Of a stretch of 64,000 nt of DNA, positions 55,316 to 63,472 are shown piece by piece. Within the stretch, counting starts at the first letter, position 1; the number at the start of each line of letters is the position of its first letter. This stretch comes from Salinicoccus albus DSM 19776 (GTDB lineage Bacteria; Bacillota; Bacilli; Staphylococcales; Salinicoccaceae). The translations under genes and the position numbers were made by a program. The DNA is taken from NCBI RefSeq assembly GCF_000385175.1, contig NZ_ARQJ01000022.1:1-64000 (forward strand). The letters run 5' to 3'. The notes beneath the pieces were generated by a model, which did not search any database, was not told the origin of the DNA, and saw nothing but the letters and a program-made list of their open reading frames with translations.

Positions 55316-55429
55316 AAGGAACGTTCTGGCACATTTCATTGCTGCAGAGGGCCAATTTCCCAAATCAGGCATACTCATTAGGACTTACGGGTAAAATAGT
55401 TAATAAAACAATTGAGGAGGAACTTTTTC

Positions 55430-55825
55430 ATGCAACGGTTGATGTGTAAAGGTAAATTGCATCGTGTGAGAGTCACGGAAGCTGATCTTGATTATGTCGG
55501 AAGTATTACAATAGATGCTGAGTTTATGAAAACAGCGGATATAAAGCCGTATGAAATAGTACAAGTCACCAACCTGAAAAATGCTGCCAGGTGGAAGACA
55601 TATGCGCTGCCTGCACCGGAAGGTTCAAAACAGATTTGTCTGAACGGACCGCCTGCACACTTGTTTTCACCAGGGGACATCACCATTATCCTGAGTATGG
55701 CCCAAATGTCAGAAGCGGAAATCAAAGATTTAAAACCAAAAGTGGTCTTTTTTGATGAAAACAACAATATTACAAGTGTAAAAGAGGATAATCTGGATTG
55801 GCCGGAAGCAGCCAGTATCCAGTAA
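55430..55825 (+). CDS. panD: Aspartate 1-decarboxylase
   Basis: 131 residues. It makes beta-alanine for pantothenate. The pro-enzyme self-cleavage site is Gly24-Ser25 in YVGSITID, generating the pyruvoyl group; the N-terminus MQRLMCKGKLHRVRVTEADLDYVGS is typical, as is the catalytic Tyr/Asn-containing NGPPAHLFSPGDITIILS. ATG 55430 follows GAGGAGG. panB and panC are not adjacent; it pairs instead with a threonine-synthase-like gene 18 bp downstream. Confidence 0.92.
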   Translation: MQRLMCKGKLHRVRVTEADLDYVGSITIDAEFMKTADIKPYEIVQVTNLKNAARWKTYALPAPEGSKQICLNGPPAHLFSPGDITIILSMAQMSEAEIKDLKPKVVFFDENNNITSVKEDNLDWPEAASIQ

Positions 55826-55843
55826 CCTAAAAGGGGGCTTGGG

Positions 55844-57055
55844 ATGAAATTTTGGCATGTTTGTATTGCATGTGGCAAAACGACCGATTTTCATTTAAAG
55901 CAAAATGAGTGTACATGCGGCAGGACGCTGGAGTTAGAATATGATTTGGAATTCGCCGGTCAAACCTTCACGAAAGACGCGTTGAAAAACAGAGCAGCTG
56001 ATATGTGGCGGTATAAAGAACTGCTGCCGATAGAAAATCCGCAAAATGTGGTTTCTTTAGGTGAAGGATGGACACCGCTCGTACGAATGTATCAAGAGGA
56101 ACAGAATTACCCTGTGAAGAAACTCTGGGTGAAAAGAGAAGAACAAAATCCGACGGGCAGTTTTAAAGCCCGGGGGTTTTCTGCGGCACTCTCGATTGCC
56201 AATGAGTACGGCATAAAAAAGGTGGCGGTCAACTCGAATGGGAACGCTGCTTCAGCTCTAGCTGCCTATGCGGGCTACGCCGGAATGGACAGCTATGTTT
56301 TTCTTCCGCAGGATTGTCCAGGGTTAATTGTTGAAGAGTGCCTGCAATATGGTGCACAGACTTATTTAGTTGATGGTCTTATTCATAATGCCGGAAAAAT
56401 TATTGAAGATGGTGAATCAGAACAAAACTGGTACAATGTCGGCACCCTTAAAGAACCTGGGAGATCAGAGGGTAAGAAAACGATGGGGCTGGAATTAGCG
56501 GAACAATTCAACTGGAAACTGCCTGAAGTAATTATCTATCCAACCGGAGGGGGTTCAGGTGTTATAGGTATATGGAATGCCTTGAACCAATTGAAGCAGC
56601 TTGGTTTCATCGAAGGTGAACTGCCGCGGATCGTCAGTGTGCAAGAGGAAGGATGTCAGCCGGTCGTTGATGCTTTTGAAAATGGAACAATGTTTAAGGC
56701 GCAAACGGAGAATGTCAGCTCTAATCCTACAGGTATGCGGGTGCCAAATCCGCCGGATGGGGAACGGATCGTTTCCATTATTCGTGAATCGGGAGGATCT
56801 GCGATTGCAGTATCCAAAGAAGAGATCAAAAATGCGCAAACATCTTTTGGAAAACAGGGAATATCATCATCTCCGGAAGGTGCAGCAACCTGGGCAGCGT
56901 TTACCAGGTTAACTGAGAGCGGCTGGATTCAATCGGATGATGAAGTTGTTTTATTCAATACTTCACATGCCATCAAATATTTGCCTTGGGATTATGGTGA
57001 AGTACCAATTATTGAAAACTATAAGGATATGGTGAGCAACAGCGCTGGAATCTAA
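55844..57055 (+). CDS. Threonine synthase-like PLP enzyme
   Basis: 403 residues of fold type II. An N-terminal rubredoxin-like zinc segment (CIACG and CTCG) is followed by the catalytic core: LGEGWTPLVRM, PLP Lys in PTGSFKARGFS, NSNGNAASALAAYAGYAG and the phosphate loop YPTGGGSGVIG. It resembles the threonine synthase/ThrC-like group, but the usual hom-thrB neighbours are absent, so another beta-replacement or elimination activity is possible. GGGGG precedes the ATG. It lies 18 bp after panD, implying one transcript. Confidence 0.8.
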   Translation: MKFWHVCIACGKTTDFHLKQNECTCGRTLELEYDLEFAGQTFTKDALKNRAADMWRYKELLPIENPQNVVSLGEGWTPLVRMYQEEQNYPVKKLWVKREEQNPTGSFKARGFSAALSIANEYGIKKVAVNSNGNAASALAAYAGYAGMDSYVFLPQDCPGLIVEECLQYGAQTYLVDGLIHNAGKIIEDGESEQNWYNVGTLKEPGRSEGKKTMGLELAEQFNWKLPEVIIYPTGGGSGVIGIWNALNQLKQLGFIEGELPRIVSVQEEGCQPVVDAFENGTMFKAQTENVSSNPTGMRVPNPPDGERIVSIIRESGGSAIAVSKEEIKNAQTSFGKQGISSSPEGAATWAAFTRLTESGWIQSDDEVVLFNTSHAIKYLPWDYGEVPIIENYKDMVSNSAGI

Positions 57056-57111
57056 ATTATCTGGAATTTAAATATTGAAATAAGAGTAACGGCATAGGCA
57101 GGCTGTTAAGC

Positions 57112-57288
57112 TTAAGGGCCCATGCGATTATCAATTTGAATGTAGATAAAGAAACCGCCGATGATGCCTAGAAACAGTGAAATCGGGATGGCATAGCCTG
57201 AAAATATCGGGATGAAAGTTGAAATCACCCAGTAGATTGCCAGGGTGATTACTGCCATTAATATCAGGCTGAGCAGAAATCTGGTCAT
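57112..57288 (-). CDS. Small hypothetical membrane protein (58 aa)
   Basis: ATG 57288 with a consensus GGAGG eight bases upstream on the minus strand. The product has two hydrophobic helices (FLLSLILMAVITLAIYWVI and AIPISLFLGIIGGFFIYI) and ends IDNRMGP, stop 57112-57114. It fills the otherwise empty gap between the threonine-synthase-like and DinB genes. Unrecognised family. Confidence 0.7.
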   Translation of the reverse strand: MTRFLLSLILMAVITLAIYWVISTFIPIFSGYAIPISLFLGIIGGFFIYIQIDNRMGP

Positions 57289-57416
57289 TTTAAAACCTCC
57301 AATAGTACTTAATATAACGTTTCATGACTGAAGATGTCCAATTTCTTAAATGAGGCATAATTATTATGGATTGTGGGTAGAGAAGTTAAGAAACAATATT
57401 AGGAAGGAGCATTTTA

Positions 57417-57881
57417 ATGGCAAAAGAGACACTGCTTTTTCAAATCAACCAGGTAAGGAATATGATTCTTGGCGCACTGGATAAGGTCGACGGAGAAGAA
57501 CTGGCCAGAATTCCTGAAGGTAAAGGATTTAAGAATAATCTGCATTGGCAGTTTGGCCATGTTGCCTCAATGGGTGAGCTTGCACTGGTCGGTATGACAG
57601 GTAAAAGCAATGATGAATTTCAAAGATATACCAAATATTTCGGTTACGGCACAAGTCCGGATGATTTTGACAGTGAGACACCTGATATCGATGAAATCAG
57701 AGCACTGCTTGAAGGCCAGGTACCGCAGCTTGAAGAATTCCCGGAAGAAAAATTGGATGAGGACCTTCCGAAGGAATTCATGGGGATGACAAAACGCTAT
57801 GAACAACTGGCGTTCATTATCCTTCATGAAGGACAGCATGTCGGGAAAATTGAAGAAATGACAAAAATGGTTAAAATGTAA
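57417..57881 (+). CDS. DinB superfamily protein
   Basis: 154 residues, four-helix bundle. The metal-binding His pattern is visible: WQFGHVAS near residue 46 and LHEGQHVGKIEEM near the C-terminus. DinB/YfiT proteins are metal-dependent enzymes or thiol transferases (for example bacillithiol transferases), and the presence of bacillithiol in staphylococci makes that role plausible but unproven. GGAGG precedes the ATG. Confidence 0.85.
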   Translation: MAKETLLFQINQVRNMILGALDKVDGEELARIPEGKGFKNNLHWQFGHVASMGELALVGMTGKSNDEFQRYTKYFGYGTSPDDFDSETPDIDEIRALLEGQVPQLEEFPEEKLDEDLPKEFMGMTKRYEQLAFIILHEGQHVGKIEEMTKMVKM

Positions 57882-57885
57882 ATTT

Positions 57886-57918
57886 AAAGGGGCATCTTTT
57901 TTGAGATGCCCCTTTTTT
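57886..57918 (+). terminator. dinB-like gene terminator
   Basis: AAAGGGGCATCT (57886-57897) pairs with AGATGCCCCTTT (57904-57915), followed by T's. Confidence 0.92.
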
Positions 57919-57974
57919 GATGCTTTCACCCGATAGACTAATATTATATAATATACGATGCAGTAAAAATGAGA

Positions 57975-58000
57975 ATAAAAACCCGGATAGCACATCCGGG
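57975..58000 (-). terminator. Terminator of the DJ-1/PfpI gene
   Basis: CCCGGAT (57982-57988) pairs with ATCCGGG (57994-58000); on the minus strand a TTTTTAT tail follows. Confidence 0.8.
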
Positions 58001-58008
58001 AAAAGCAT

Positions 58009-58677
58009 TTATTTGAGTCTTTCAATTATTCTCTCTGCAACACCCGCCGCCGACGCAGGGTTCTGACCGGTGATGAAATTGCCGTCTGTAACAACGTTCT
58101 CTTCCATGTCAGTGCCGGCAACGAAGCCTGCACCGTTGTCAGCAAGTTTTGTTTGAAGCAGGAAAGGCATCTCATCTGAAAGGTTCATGGCACGCTCTTC
58201 TGAATCGGTAAAGCCTGTCAATTTGGTGCCATCTACAAGATAATCGCCATTCTTTGTCTTTGCGTCAGCAAATGCAGCCGGCCCGTGACAGACGCCGCTG
58301 ATAATTCGGCCATCTTTTTTAAAGTAAGCAGCGATATTTTGAATGTCGGCATTGCCGGGGAAATCAAACATCGCGCCGTGGCCGCCGGCAAAGAAGACTG
58401 CGTCATAGCCTTCATAAACAACGTCGCTTAACCGTTCAGTGTTCTGGAGGATTTTGGTTACTTCTGTAAACCTTTCATCATCCTGGCCGTTTTGTACCGA
58501 GTTTGGATCGATTGGGGCAGGCCCGCCTTTAGGTGAAGCGATATCGACCTGAAAGCCCGCGCTTTGAAATGCGATAAACGGCTCTGCCGCTTCCGACAGC
58601 CATACGCCGGTTGGTTTGTCATCGTTCCCTGCAATAGTATCCGCATTTGTGACGATAATAAGTACAGATTTACTCAT
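58009..58677 (-). CDS. DJ-1/PfpI family protein (type 1 glutamine amidotransferase-like)
   Basis: 222 residues. The nucleophile elbow is GVCHGPAAF with Cys followed by His. VVTDGNFITGQNPASAAGVAERII ends the domain, and AVFFAGGHGAMFDF supplies the oxyanion region. It resembles the HchA/Hsp31-related group with glyoxalase III or deglycase-type activity, protecting from reactive carbonyls. ATG 58677 chosen; GTG 58689 abuts the ribosome site. Confidence 0.87.
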   Translation of the reverse strand: MSKSVLIIVTNADTIAGNDDKPTGVWLSEAAEPFIAFQSAGFQVDIASPKGGPAPIDPNSVQNGQDDERFTEVTKILQNTERLSDVVYEGYDAVFFAGGHGAMFDFPGNADIQNIAAYFKKDGRIISGVCHGPAAFADAKTKNGDYLVDGTKLTGFTDSEERAMNLSDEMPFLLQTKLADNGAGFVAGTDMEENVVTDGNFITGQNPASAAGVAERIIERLK

Positions 58678-58806
58678 ATTTATATCCACTCTCCTTTCAT
58701 TTAATTTACCCTGAAATCAGGATGGGTAATCGCTCTTTCACGCAGATTATCAAGAATAATTTTATAAAAAATATCATTCGTAAATACAGGAGGCACAGAA
58801 AGACAA

Positions 58807-59607
58807 ATGGAAATTAATTTTGGAAATGTGGCTGAAAGCTATCTGAAATACCGCGACGATATTCCTGAACATTTAATCCCCGGCTTGGAGCAGAGGGGCA
58901 TAGAGATTTCAGGAAGTAAAATTGCCGATCTGGGCGCAGGGCCCGGTCTGCTGAGCAAAATGCTCAGCGACCGCGGCGGGATCATTGATGCAGTGGAGCC
59001 GTCTGAGGCGCTGATTGAAACAGGCAGAGATCACGTGGGTGATGACCCGAGAATCAATTTTAAACAGGGCTGTGCAGAAGATACGAACCTGCAGACTGAC
59101 CATTATGACATTGTAATTGTACTGAGAGCCTGGCACTGGTTCAGACGGGATGAAGCACTGAAAGAAATTGAAAGGATAATAAAACCGGAAGGCTACCTGA
59201 TCGTTATGGATTCCGGCTTCACCCCCTCGGAAAAGGTGGTTAAAAAGTCAATGAAGATCATCCGTAAACATTCACCGGATGAGGAGCTGAGGCCTGCGGG
59301 CTCAAAAGCAGATTCCGAGCAGATGATCAACAGTTTTCCTGTTGAATGGTTTGAAGAATGGAAAAAGAAAAAATTCGATATGACAGAAATGTTTAAAATT
59401 GACTATAACATGAAGTTCTCCAACGAACAATGGATCGGCAGGTTAAAGACGGTCTCCCTGCTGGCTTATATGGATGCAGCCGAGCAGTCCAAAGCATTGG
59501 ATAAAGTAATGGCCTATCTGGATGAAAATTTTGAGAAAAAGAAAGTGAAAATTCCACACAGATTAACCGCTGTCATTTTACAAAATAAAAATAAAGATAA
59601 ACGCTGA
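58807..59607 (+). CDS. Class I SAM-dependent methyltransferase
   Basis: 266 residues. SAM motif I reads IADLGAGPGLLSKML near residue 39, with acidic DAVEPSE after it and IVIVLRAWHWF as motif post-I/IV. N-terminal NVAESYLKYRDDIPEHL is typical of small-molecule methyltransferases of the UbiE-like group. Substrate unknown. AGGAGG lies 11 bases upstream of ATG 58807. Confidence 0.85.
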   Translation: MEINFGNVAESYLKYRDDIPEHLIPGLEQRGIEISGSKIADLGAGPGLLSKMLSDRGGIIDAVEPSEALIETGRDHVGDDPRINFKQGCAEDTNLQTDHYDIVIVLRAWHWFRRDEALKEIERIIKPEGYLIVMDSGFTPSEKVVKKSMKIIRKHSPDEELRPAGSKADSEQMINSFPVEWFEEWKKKKFDMTEMFKIDYNMKFSNEQWIGRLKTVSLLAYMDAAEQSKALDKVMAYLDENFEKKKVKIPHRLTAVILQNKNKDKR

Positions 59608-59671
59608 TTATCGAATGACGGCGTACTTTATTAACACATTGTAAATATATAGATGAATTCAATACTTTATC

Positions 59672-59700
59672 TTTACATTTCCTTTACTTTCTGTTAATAT
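59672..59700 (+). promoter_or_regulatory. Promoter upstream of the candidate RNA
   Basis: TTTACA (59672-59677), 17-bp spacer, TAATAT (59695-59700). Reasonable but not perfect. Confidence 0.45.
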
Positions 59701-59706
59701 CTCTAT

Positions 59707-59842
59707 CATAGTTTTGAATGTATCCCTTGCAAAAGGGAGAAACATACACGAAACTGTAAAATCCAATGTGCATTCCACGCATTGGATACTCCTGGGATTT
59801 TTGCCTAAATCCTGCCCCTGCATCTGATGCAGGGGATTTTTT
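59707..59842 (+). ncRNA. Candidate small RNA or structured leader
   Basis: Between a promoter and an intrinsic terminator lie three hairpins: CCCTT/AAGGG; ATCCAATG (59761-59768) with CATTGGAT (59780-59787); and the terminator CCCCTGCAT (59815-59823) with ATGCAGGGG (59827-59835) then ATTTTTT. No ORF with a ribosome site is inside. It could be a stand-alone sRNA or an attenuated leader of the acetyltransferase starting 43 nt later. No known class was recognised. Confidence 0.45.
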
Positions 59843-59885
59843 ATGCTATGATTTTCTTATAGATGAAAGAAAAAGGAGTGAGTCC

Positions 59886-60320
59886 ATGTGGCATGTGAAA
59901 GCATTTGATGAACTGGATCTGGTTACCCTCGAGGAGATCTACAGACTGCGGGTCTCCGTATTCGTAGTGGAACAGGAAAGTGCCTATCAGGAGATTGACG
60001 GCAAAGATATGCGATCCACCCATATATACAGACAGGCCGAGGGCGGTATTACTGCATATTTAAGAATCGTCCATGAAGCGCCTGTATCGATCGGCAGAGT
60101 CATAGTCAGAAAAGACGTCAGAGGCACCGGCGTTGGCAGGGCGCTCATGAGGCAGGCGATGAATTACGTCGACGCATATTACCGGGATACTTTAATCTAT
60201 TTGCACGGACAGTCACACCTGGAGGAATATTATCAATCGTTCGGGTTTAAAACTGTTTCTGATGTCCACTTGGAAGACGGCATCCCGCATTTACATATGG
60301 AATACAAAAACGATGACTGA
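59886..60320 (+). CDS. ElaA-like GNAT acetyltransferase
   Basis: 144 residues. It has the ElaA/YjcF-type N-terminus WHVKAFDELDLVTLEEIYRLRVSVFVVEQESAYQEIDGKD, the acetyl-CoA loop VRKDVRGTGVGRALM (RxxGxG) and LHGQSHLEEYYQSFGFK. Substrate unknown. ATG 59886 follows AAAGGAG; the frame to 59766 runs through the upstream terminator and is rejected. Confidence 0.88.
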   Translation: MWHVKAFDELDLVTLEEIYRLRVSVFVVEQESAYQEIDGKDMRSTHIYRQAEGGITAYLRIVHEAPVSIGRVIVRKDVRGTGVGRALMRQAMNYVDAYYRDTLIYLHGQSHLEEYYQSFGFKTVSDVHLEDGIPHLHMEYKNDD

Positions 60321-60339
60321 AAGCATGTTCAGTCATCGT
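60310..60339. terminator. Hairpin joining two convergent genes
   Basis: ACGATGACTGA and TCAGTCATCGT pair around AAGCATGT and overlap both stop codons. T-tails are poor, so function may be partial. Confidence 0.5.
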
Positions 60340-60607
60340 CTGTCTTCGTCTCCTGAATCAGCCAGGAGCTGTCCGCTGCCTTTTTCCTTTCTTCCATCAG
60401 CCGCCTGTTATCTGCTTTGATCCGTTCCAATTCGGACTCCATATGGCGGTTTTCCAGCAGAAAATTTTCCTGACGGGTCTTTTCAAGCTCGAGCTGCTTG
60501 TCCATGGCATCAATTTTCATCCGTTCGATCTTCCGCTTATGTTTCAGATAATCGTTGCCGAATCCTGCAAGAATTCCAAGCACAATGATCAGTGCGATCC
60601 ACATCAT
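60329..60607 (-). CDS. Membrane-anchored coiled-coil protein (92 aa)
   Basis: One N-terminal helix (MWIALIIVLGILAGFGNDYL) is followed by a strongly charged coiled coil (KRKIERMKIDAMDKQLELEKTRQENFLLENRHMESELERIKADNRRL). The tail WLIQETKTDDD is acidic. It probably sits on the inner membrane face as a scaffold; family not recognised. ATG 60607 or 60604, with AAAGGGGGG upstream. Confidence 0.7.
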   Translation of the reverse strand: MMWIALIIVLGILAGFGNDYLKHKRKIERMKIDAMDKQLELEKTRQENFLLENRHMESELERIKADNRRLMEERKKAADSSWLIQETKTDDD

Positions 60608-60717
60608 TGGGGCAACCCCCCTTTCACAATATGATCCCCCCATTTTAACATTAATCCGTCTGTCAATTTTATATTATTTTGCAACATTGAATATTTCTAT
60701 AAAAAGGGATGAATTTC

Positions 60718-61113
60718 TCATTTCATAAAGTTCAGCTGCCATGTGACACCGAATTTATCCTGCACCCAGGCAAACCGGTCAGCAGCGCCATATTCATCCA
60801 GAGGGACGTGGATCGCGCCTTTTTTCTTCAGTTTCAGGTAATATTTTTCTATTTCCTGAAGCGATTGGCATTCGATCAAAAACGACATGCTGGGTGAAAA
60901 GGCGAACTCAGCCGGTACTTTGGAATCGGTCACCATCAGCAGCAGATCATGGATGCGTATGACCCCCTGCATCACCTTTCCGGCCATTTCAGGGACCGAT
61001 TCATCATATTCCTGTAAAAACCTGAGTTCAGCATCATCAAACACCCGTGTATAAAATGCCATCGCTTCCTTTGCGTTTCCCTGGAAAGTCAGGTAAGGCG
61101 TCACTGATTTCAT
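60718..61113 (-). CDS. PhnB-like VOC family protein
   Basis: 131 residues. PhnB/YjdN-type glyoxalase-fold protein: SVTPYLTFQGNAKEAMAFYTRVFDDAEL, then GVIRIHDLLLMVTDS, and the closing DRFAWVQDKFGVTWQLNF. Metal ligands are not complete as in lyases, and function is unknown. GAGGAGG precedes ATG 61113. Confidence 0.88.
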   Translation of the reverse strand: MKSVTPYLTFQGNAKEAMAFYTRVFDDAELRFLQEYDESVPEMAGKVMQGVIRIHDLLLMVTDSKVPAEFAFSPSMSFLIECQSLQEIEKYYLKLKKKGAIHVPLDEYGAADRFAWVQDKFGVTWQLNFMK

Positions 61114-61147
61114 ATTAAACCTCCTCTTGCATCAATTTCAGTATAAC

Positions 61148-61182
61148 AAAAGCGCCCGGCGGCATGTTGACCGGGGCGCTTT
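61148..61182 (-). terminator. tcyP terminator
   Basis: AAAAGCGCCC (61148-61157) pairs with GGGGCGCTTT (61173-61182) with an inner GG/CC. Confidence 0.75.
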
Positions 61183-61187
61183 GATAT

Positions 61188-62579
61188 TTATGCTTCTGCT
61201 GTCAATTCATTCAATTCGTTATTGTCATATATGTTCTTGTCGATCTGTCCGTTTGACCTGGCCGTCACTGTTCCGGCAAGCATGGAGCCGTTAACATTCA
61301 GGGCTGTACGTCCCATGTCGATGAGCGGTTCGACGGAGATGAGCACAGCAGCAAGTGCCACCGGCAGGTTCATTGTGGACAGTACAATGATCGCCGCAAA
61401 TGTGGCACCGCCGCCGACGCCTGCAATACCGAGCGATGCAATCACTGTAACGGCAATCAGTGTAATGATGAACTGTGCGTTGATTTCAACGCCGGCTGCA
61501 GGTGCAATCATGATACCGAGCATAGCCGGATAGATACCCGCACAGCCGTTCTGCCCGATCGATAAGCCAAAGCTGCCGGAGAAATTGGCGACGCTGGACG
61601 GCACCCCCAGTCTGACGCGCTGGGTCTGGATATTGAGGGGCAGCGTGCCGGCACTGGACCGGGAGGTGAATGCAAACAACAGTGCTTCAGATGTTTTCTT
61701 GAGAAACTGCACTGGATTTAATCCTGTCATTGAGACGATGAGCAGATGGACCAGATACATTGCAATGAGGGCAGCGTAGGAGGCGATGACAAAGATGCCC
61801 AAATCATAAATCGCTCTGAAATCGGAAGTGGCAACCGTCGTGCCCATAATGGCCAGGATGCCATAAGGGGTCAGGGCAAGGATGATTTTGACCAGCTGCA
61901 TGACCCAGTCGTTAACTGACAGGATACCGGCTCTCACTTTTTCCCCTGATTCAGGGTTGCGGTTTAACAATCTGATCAGACTGATGCCCATGAACACCGC
62001 AAAGAAAACCACAGCAATTGTTGATGTAGCCCTGTCCCCCGTGAAATCAAGAAATGGGTTAGCCGGCAGCAGTGAGACAATCTGCTGCGGCAATGTTTGT
62101 CCTTCCACTTCAGATGCCGTGGATTCGAGTGATGACGCTCTTTCATTTTCCGCCTCACCAAGGTTCAGACTGGAGGCGTCCAGGTCAAAGGCCAGGGCGG
62201 AGGCGATACCGATCATCGCTGCGATCGCTGTTGTACCAAGCAGAATGGCAATGATTTTTGTACCTGATTTCAGGAATTTCTCCTGATTATCCATTTTGGC
62301 GAAAGCGCCCAGAATGGATATAAAGATTAACGGCATCACAATCATCTGCAGCAGCCGTACAAAACCTGAGCCGACGATGGACATCCAATCGGTCGTCGCA
62401 GTGATGACGTTGTTATCGACACCATAAATGAGCTGCAGTGCGGCGCCAAAAATCAGCCCGGTCAAAAGCCCGATCATGACGCGGTATGAAAACTTCATTT
62501 TACGCTTTTTAAGCAGTGCTAAAACACCGATTAGAGATAAAAAAACGATGAAATTAATGATGATCAACAAAATATCCAA
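61188..62579 (-). CDS. tcyP: L-cystine/dicarboxylate symporter (TcyP-like)
   Basis: 463 residues, the length of B. subtilis TcyP. DAACS family: eight helices and two re-entrant loops, with SSAGTLPLNI (serine-rich loop 1 variant), NGCAGIYPAMLGIM, GIAGVGGGATFAAIIVLS and EPLIDMGRTALNVNGSMLAGTV. It should import cystine with sodium or protons. TTG start 62579 with AAGGAG seven bases upstream. The gene has its own strong promoter. Confidence 0.9.
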   Translation of the reverse strand: MDILLIIINFIVFLSLIGVLALLKKRKMKFSYRVMIGLLTGLIFGAALQLIYGVDNNVITATTDWMSIVGSGFVRLLQMIVMPLIFISILGAFAKMDNQEKFLKSGTKIIAILLGTTAIAAMIGIASALAFDLDASSLNLGEAENERASSLESTASEVEGQTLPQQIVSLLPANPFLDFTGDRATSTIAVVFFAVFMGISLIRLLNRNPESGEKVRAGILSVNDWVMQLVKIILALTPYGILAIMGTTVATSDFRAIYDLGIFVIASYAALIAMYLVHLLIVSMTGLNPVQFLKKTSEALLFAFTSRSSAGTLPLNIQTQRVRLGVPSSVANFSGSFGLSIGQNGCAGIYPAMLGIMIAPAAGVEINAQFIITLIAVTVIASLGIAGVGGGATFAAIIVLSTMNLPVALAAVLISVEPLIDMGRTALNVNGSMLAGTVTARSNGQIDKNIYDNNELNELTAEA

Positions 62580-62611
62580 TATAAATACTCCTTTACTTTT
62601 AAACTATAGTG

Positions 62612-62640
62612 ATTATATAGGAATTAAATTTCTTTGTAAA
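62612..62640 (-). promoter_or_regulatory. tcyP promoter
   Basis: On the minus strand: TTTACA (62635-62640), 17-bp spacer, TATAAT (62612-62617). Start of transcription about 25 bases before the TTG start codon. Confidence 0.8.
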
Positions 62641-62722
62641 GGTACATTTATAAACGGAGTATTTATGCATCTTCCAATATATAAATGTCTGGTGGCTCTT
62701 GAAGCGAGTACATAATAATAGC

Positions 62723-62751
62723 TTAAAATGAATTTTTCCGTATGATACAAT
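62723..62751 (+). promoter_or_regulatory. Promoter of the membrane protein gene at 62793
   Basis: TTAAAA (62723-62728), 17-bp spacer, TACAAT (62746-62751), with an extended TGA before the -10 box. Confidence 0.6.
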
Positions 62752-62792
62752 GGAATAGTGAAAAAACATATAAAGGTTAAAGGGTTGCTGAT

Positions 62793-63203
62793 ATGGGCAA
62801 ATTATTCGTCTCAGGACTGATTTCAGGTACGATCTCGGGGCTGCTGCTCTTTTTAATATTTTCTTATGTCCAGTGGACTACGGACATACAACTGATGACA
62901 CTGCTGCTTGATACAAGGTTTATGTTTGCAGGAGATCCGCATATATTATTTGAAATAATGCTTCACTTAATTATTTCTATAGTTATCGCTGTTATGTTGA
63001 GATGGCTTTATGATAATCAGTACAAGCTGTATCTGCCTGCCATGGTTGCCGTCTGGCTTGTAACGACAGTTTTATATTTCGTGCTTTCGAACTTTGCTGC
63101 AGAACCATTGGAATTGAATAGCTATATCGGCATGCTGCTGTGGGTCATTTTCCATATCGGCTACCTTGAGGTGCTGCATTTATGTTTTAAATTGGGTATA
63201 TGA
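62793..63203 (+). CDS. Hypothetical membrane protein (136 aa)
   Basis: Four hydrophobic segments: LISGTISGLLLFLIF, LFEIMLHLIISIVIAVML, YLPAMVAVWLVTTVLYFVLS and YIGMLLWVIFHIGYLEVLHL. AAAGGG precedes the ATG. The family was not recognised. Monocistronic, with its own promoter. Confidence 0.75.
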   Translation: MGKLFVSGLISGTISGLLLFLIFSYVQWTTDIQLMTLLLDTRFMFAGDPHILFEIMLHLIISIVIAVMLRWLYDNQYKLYLPAMVAVWLVTTVLYFVLSNFAAEPLELNSYIGMLLWVIFHIGYLEVLHLCFKLGI

Positions 63204-63276
63204 TAACAAATAGCATATCAGGGTTAAGGTCATAAGTCTGTAAAAAGATAATACGTTAGATCGTGAACAGCAAAAC

Positions 63277-63361
63277 CCGTACGTGAGACTCCTATGGAAA
63301 TCGCATCAGCGTAAGACTACGCTCACGCGATGCCCCAAGGATTGCGAACGTACGGTTTTTT
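63277..63361 (+). ncRNA. Candidate structured RNA ending in a terminator
   Basis: An outer stem CCGTACGT (63277-63284) / ACGTACGG (63348-63355), followed by seven T's, encloses an inner stem of ATCGC and AGCGTA with TACGCT and GCGAT. The ~80-nt branched, GC-rich fold is much larger than a plain terminator. A weak GATAAT -10 box lies near 63247. It might be an sRNA or the leader of the pyruvate-kinase-like gene. The rest of 63204-63472 is otherwise empty. Confidence 0.4.
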
Positions 63362-63472
63362 AAATGGAGAGAGTTATGAACCAGCCTCATTTTTATTTGC
63401 CGGATCAATATTTTGAAGCCCGACAAAATGGGTATATAAAAATATCAGTCACTTGGATGAGAGGTGAAAAAG

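Noticed and set aside
59766-59885. N-terminal extension of the ElaA-like protein
   Set aside because: It would translate through an intrinsic terminator; ATG 59886 has a good ribosome site and the family N-terminus.
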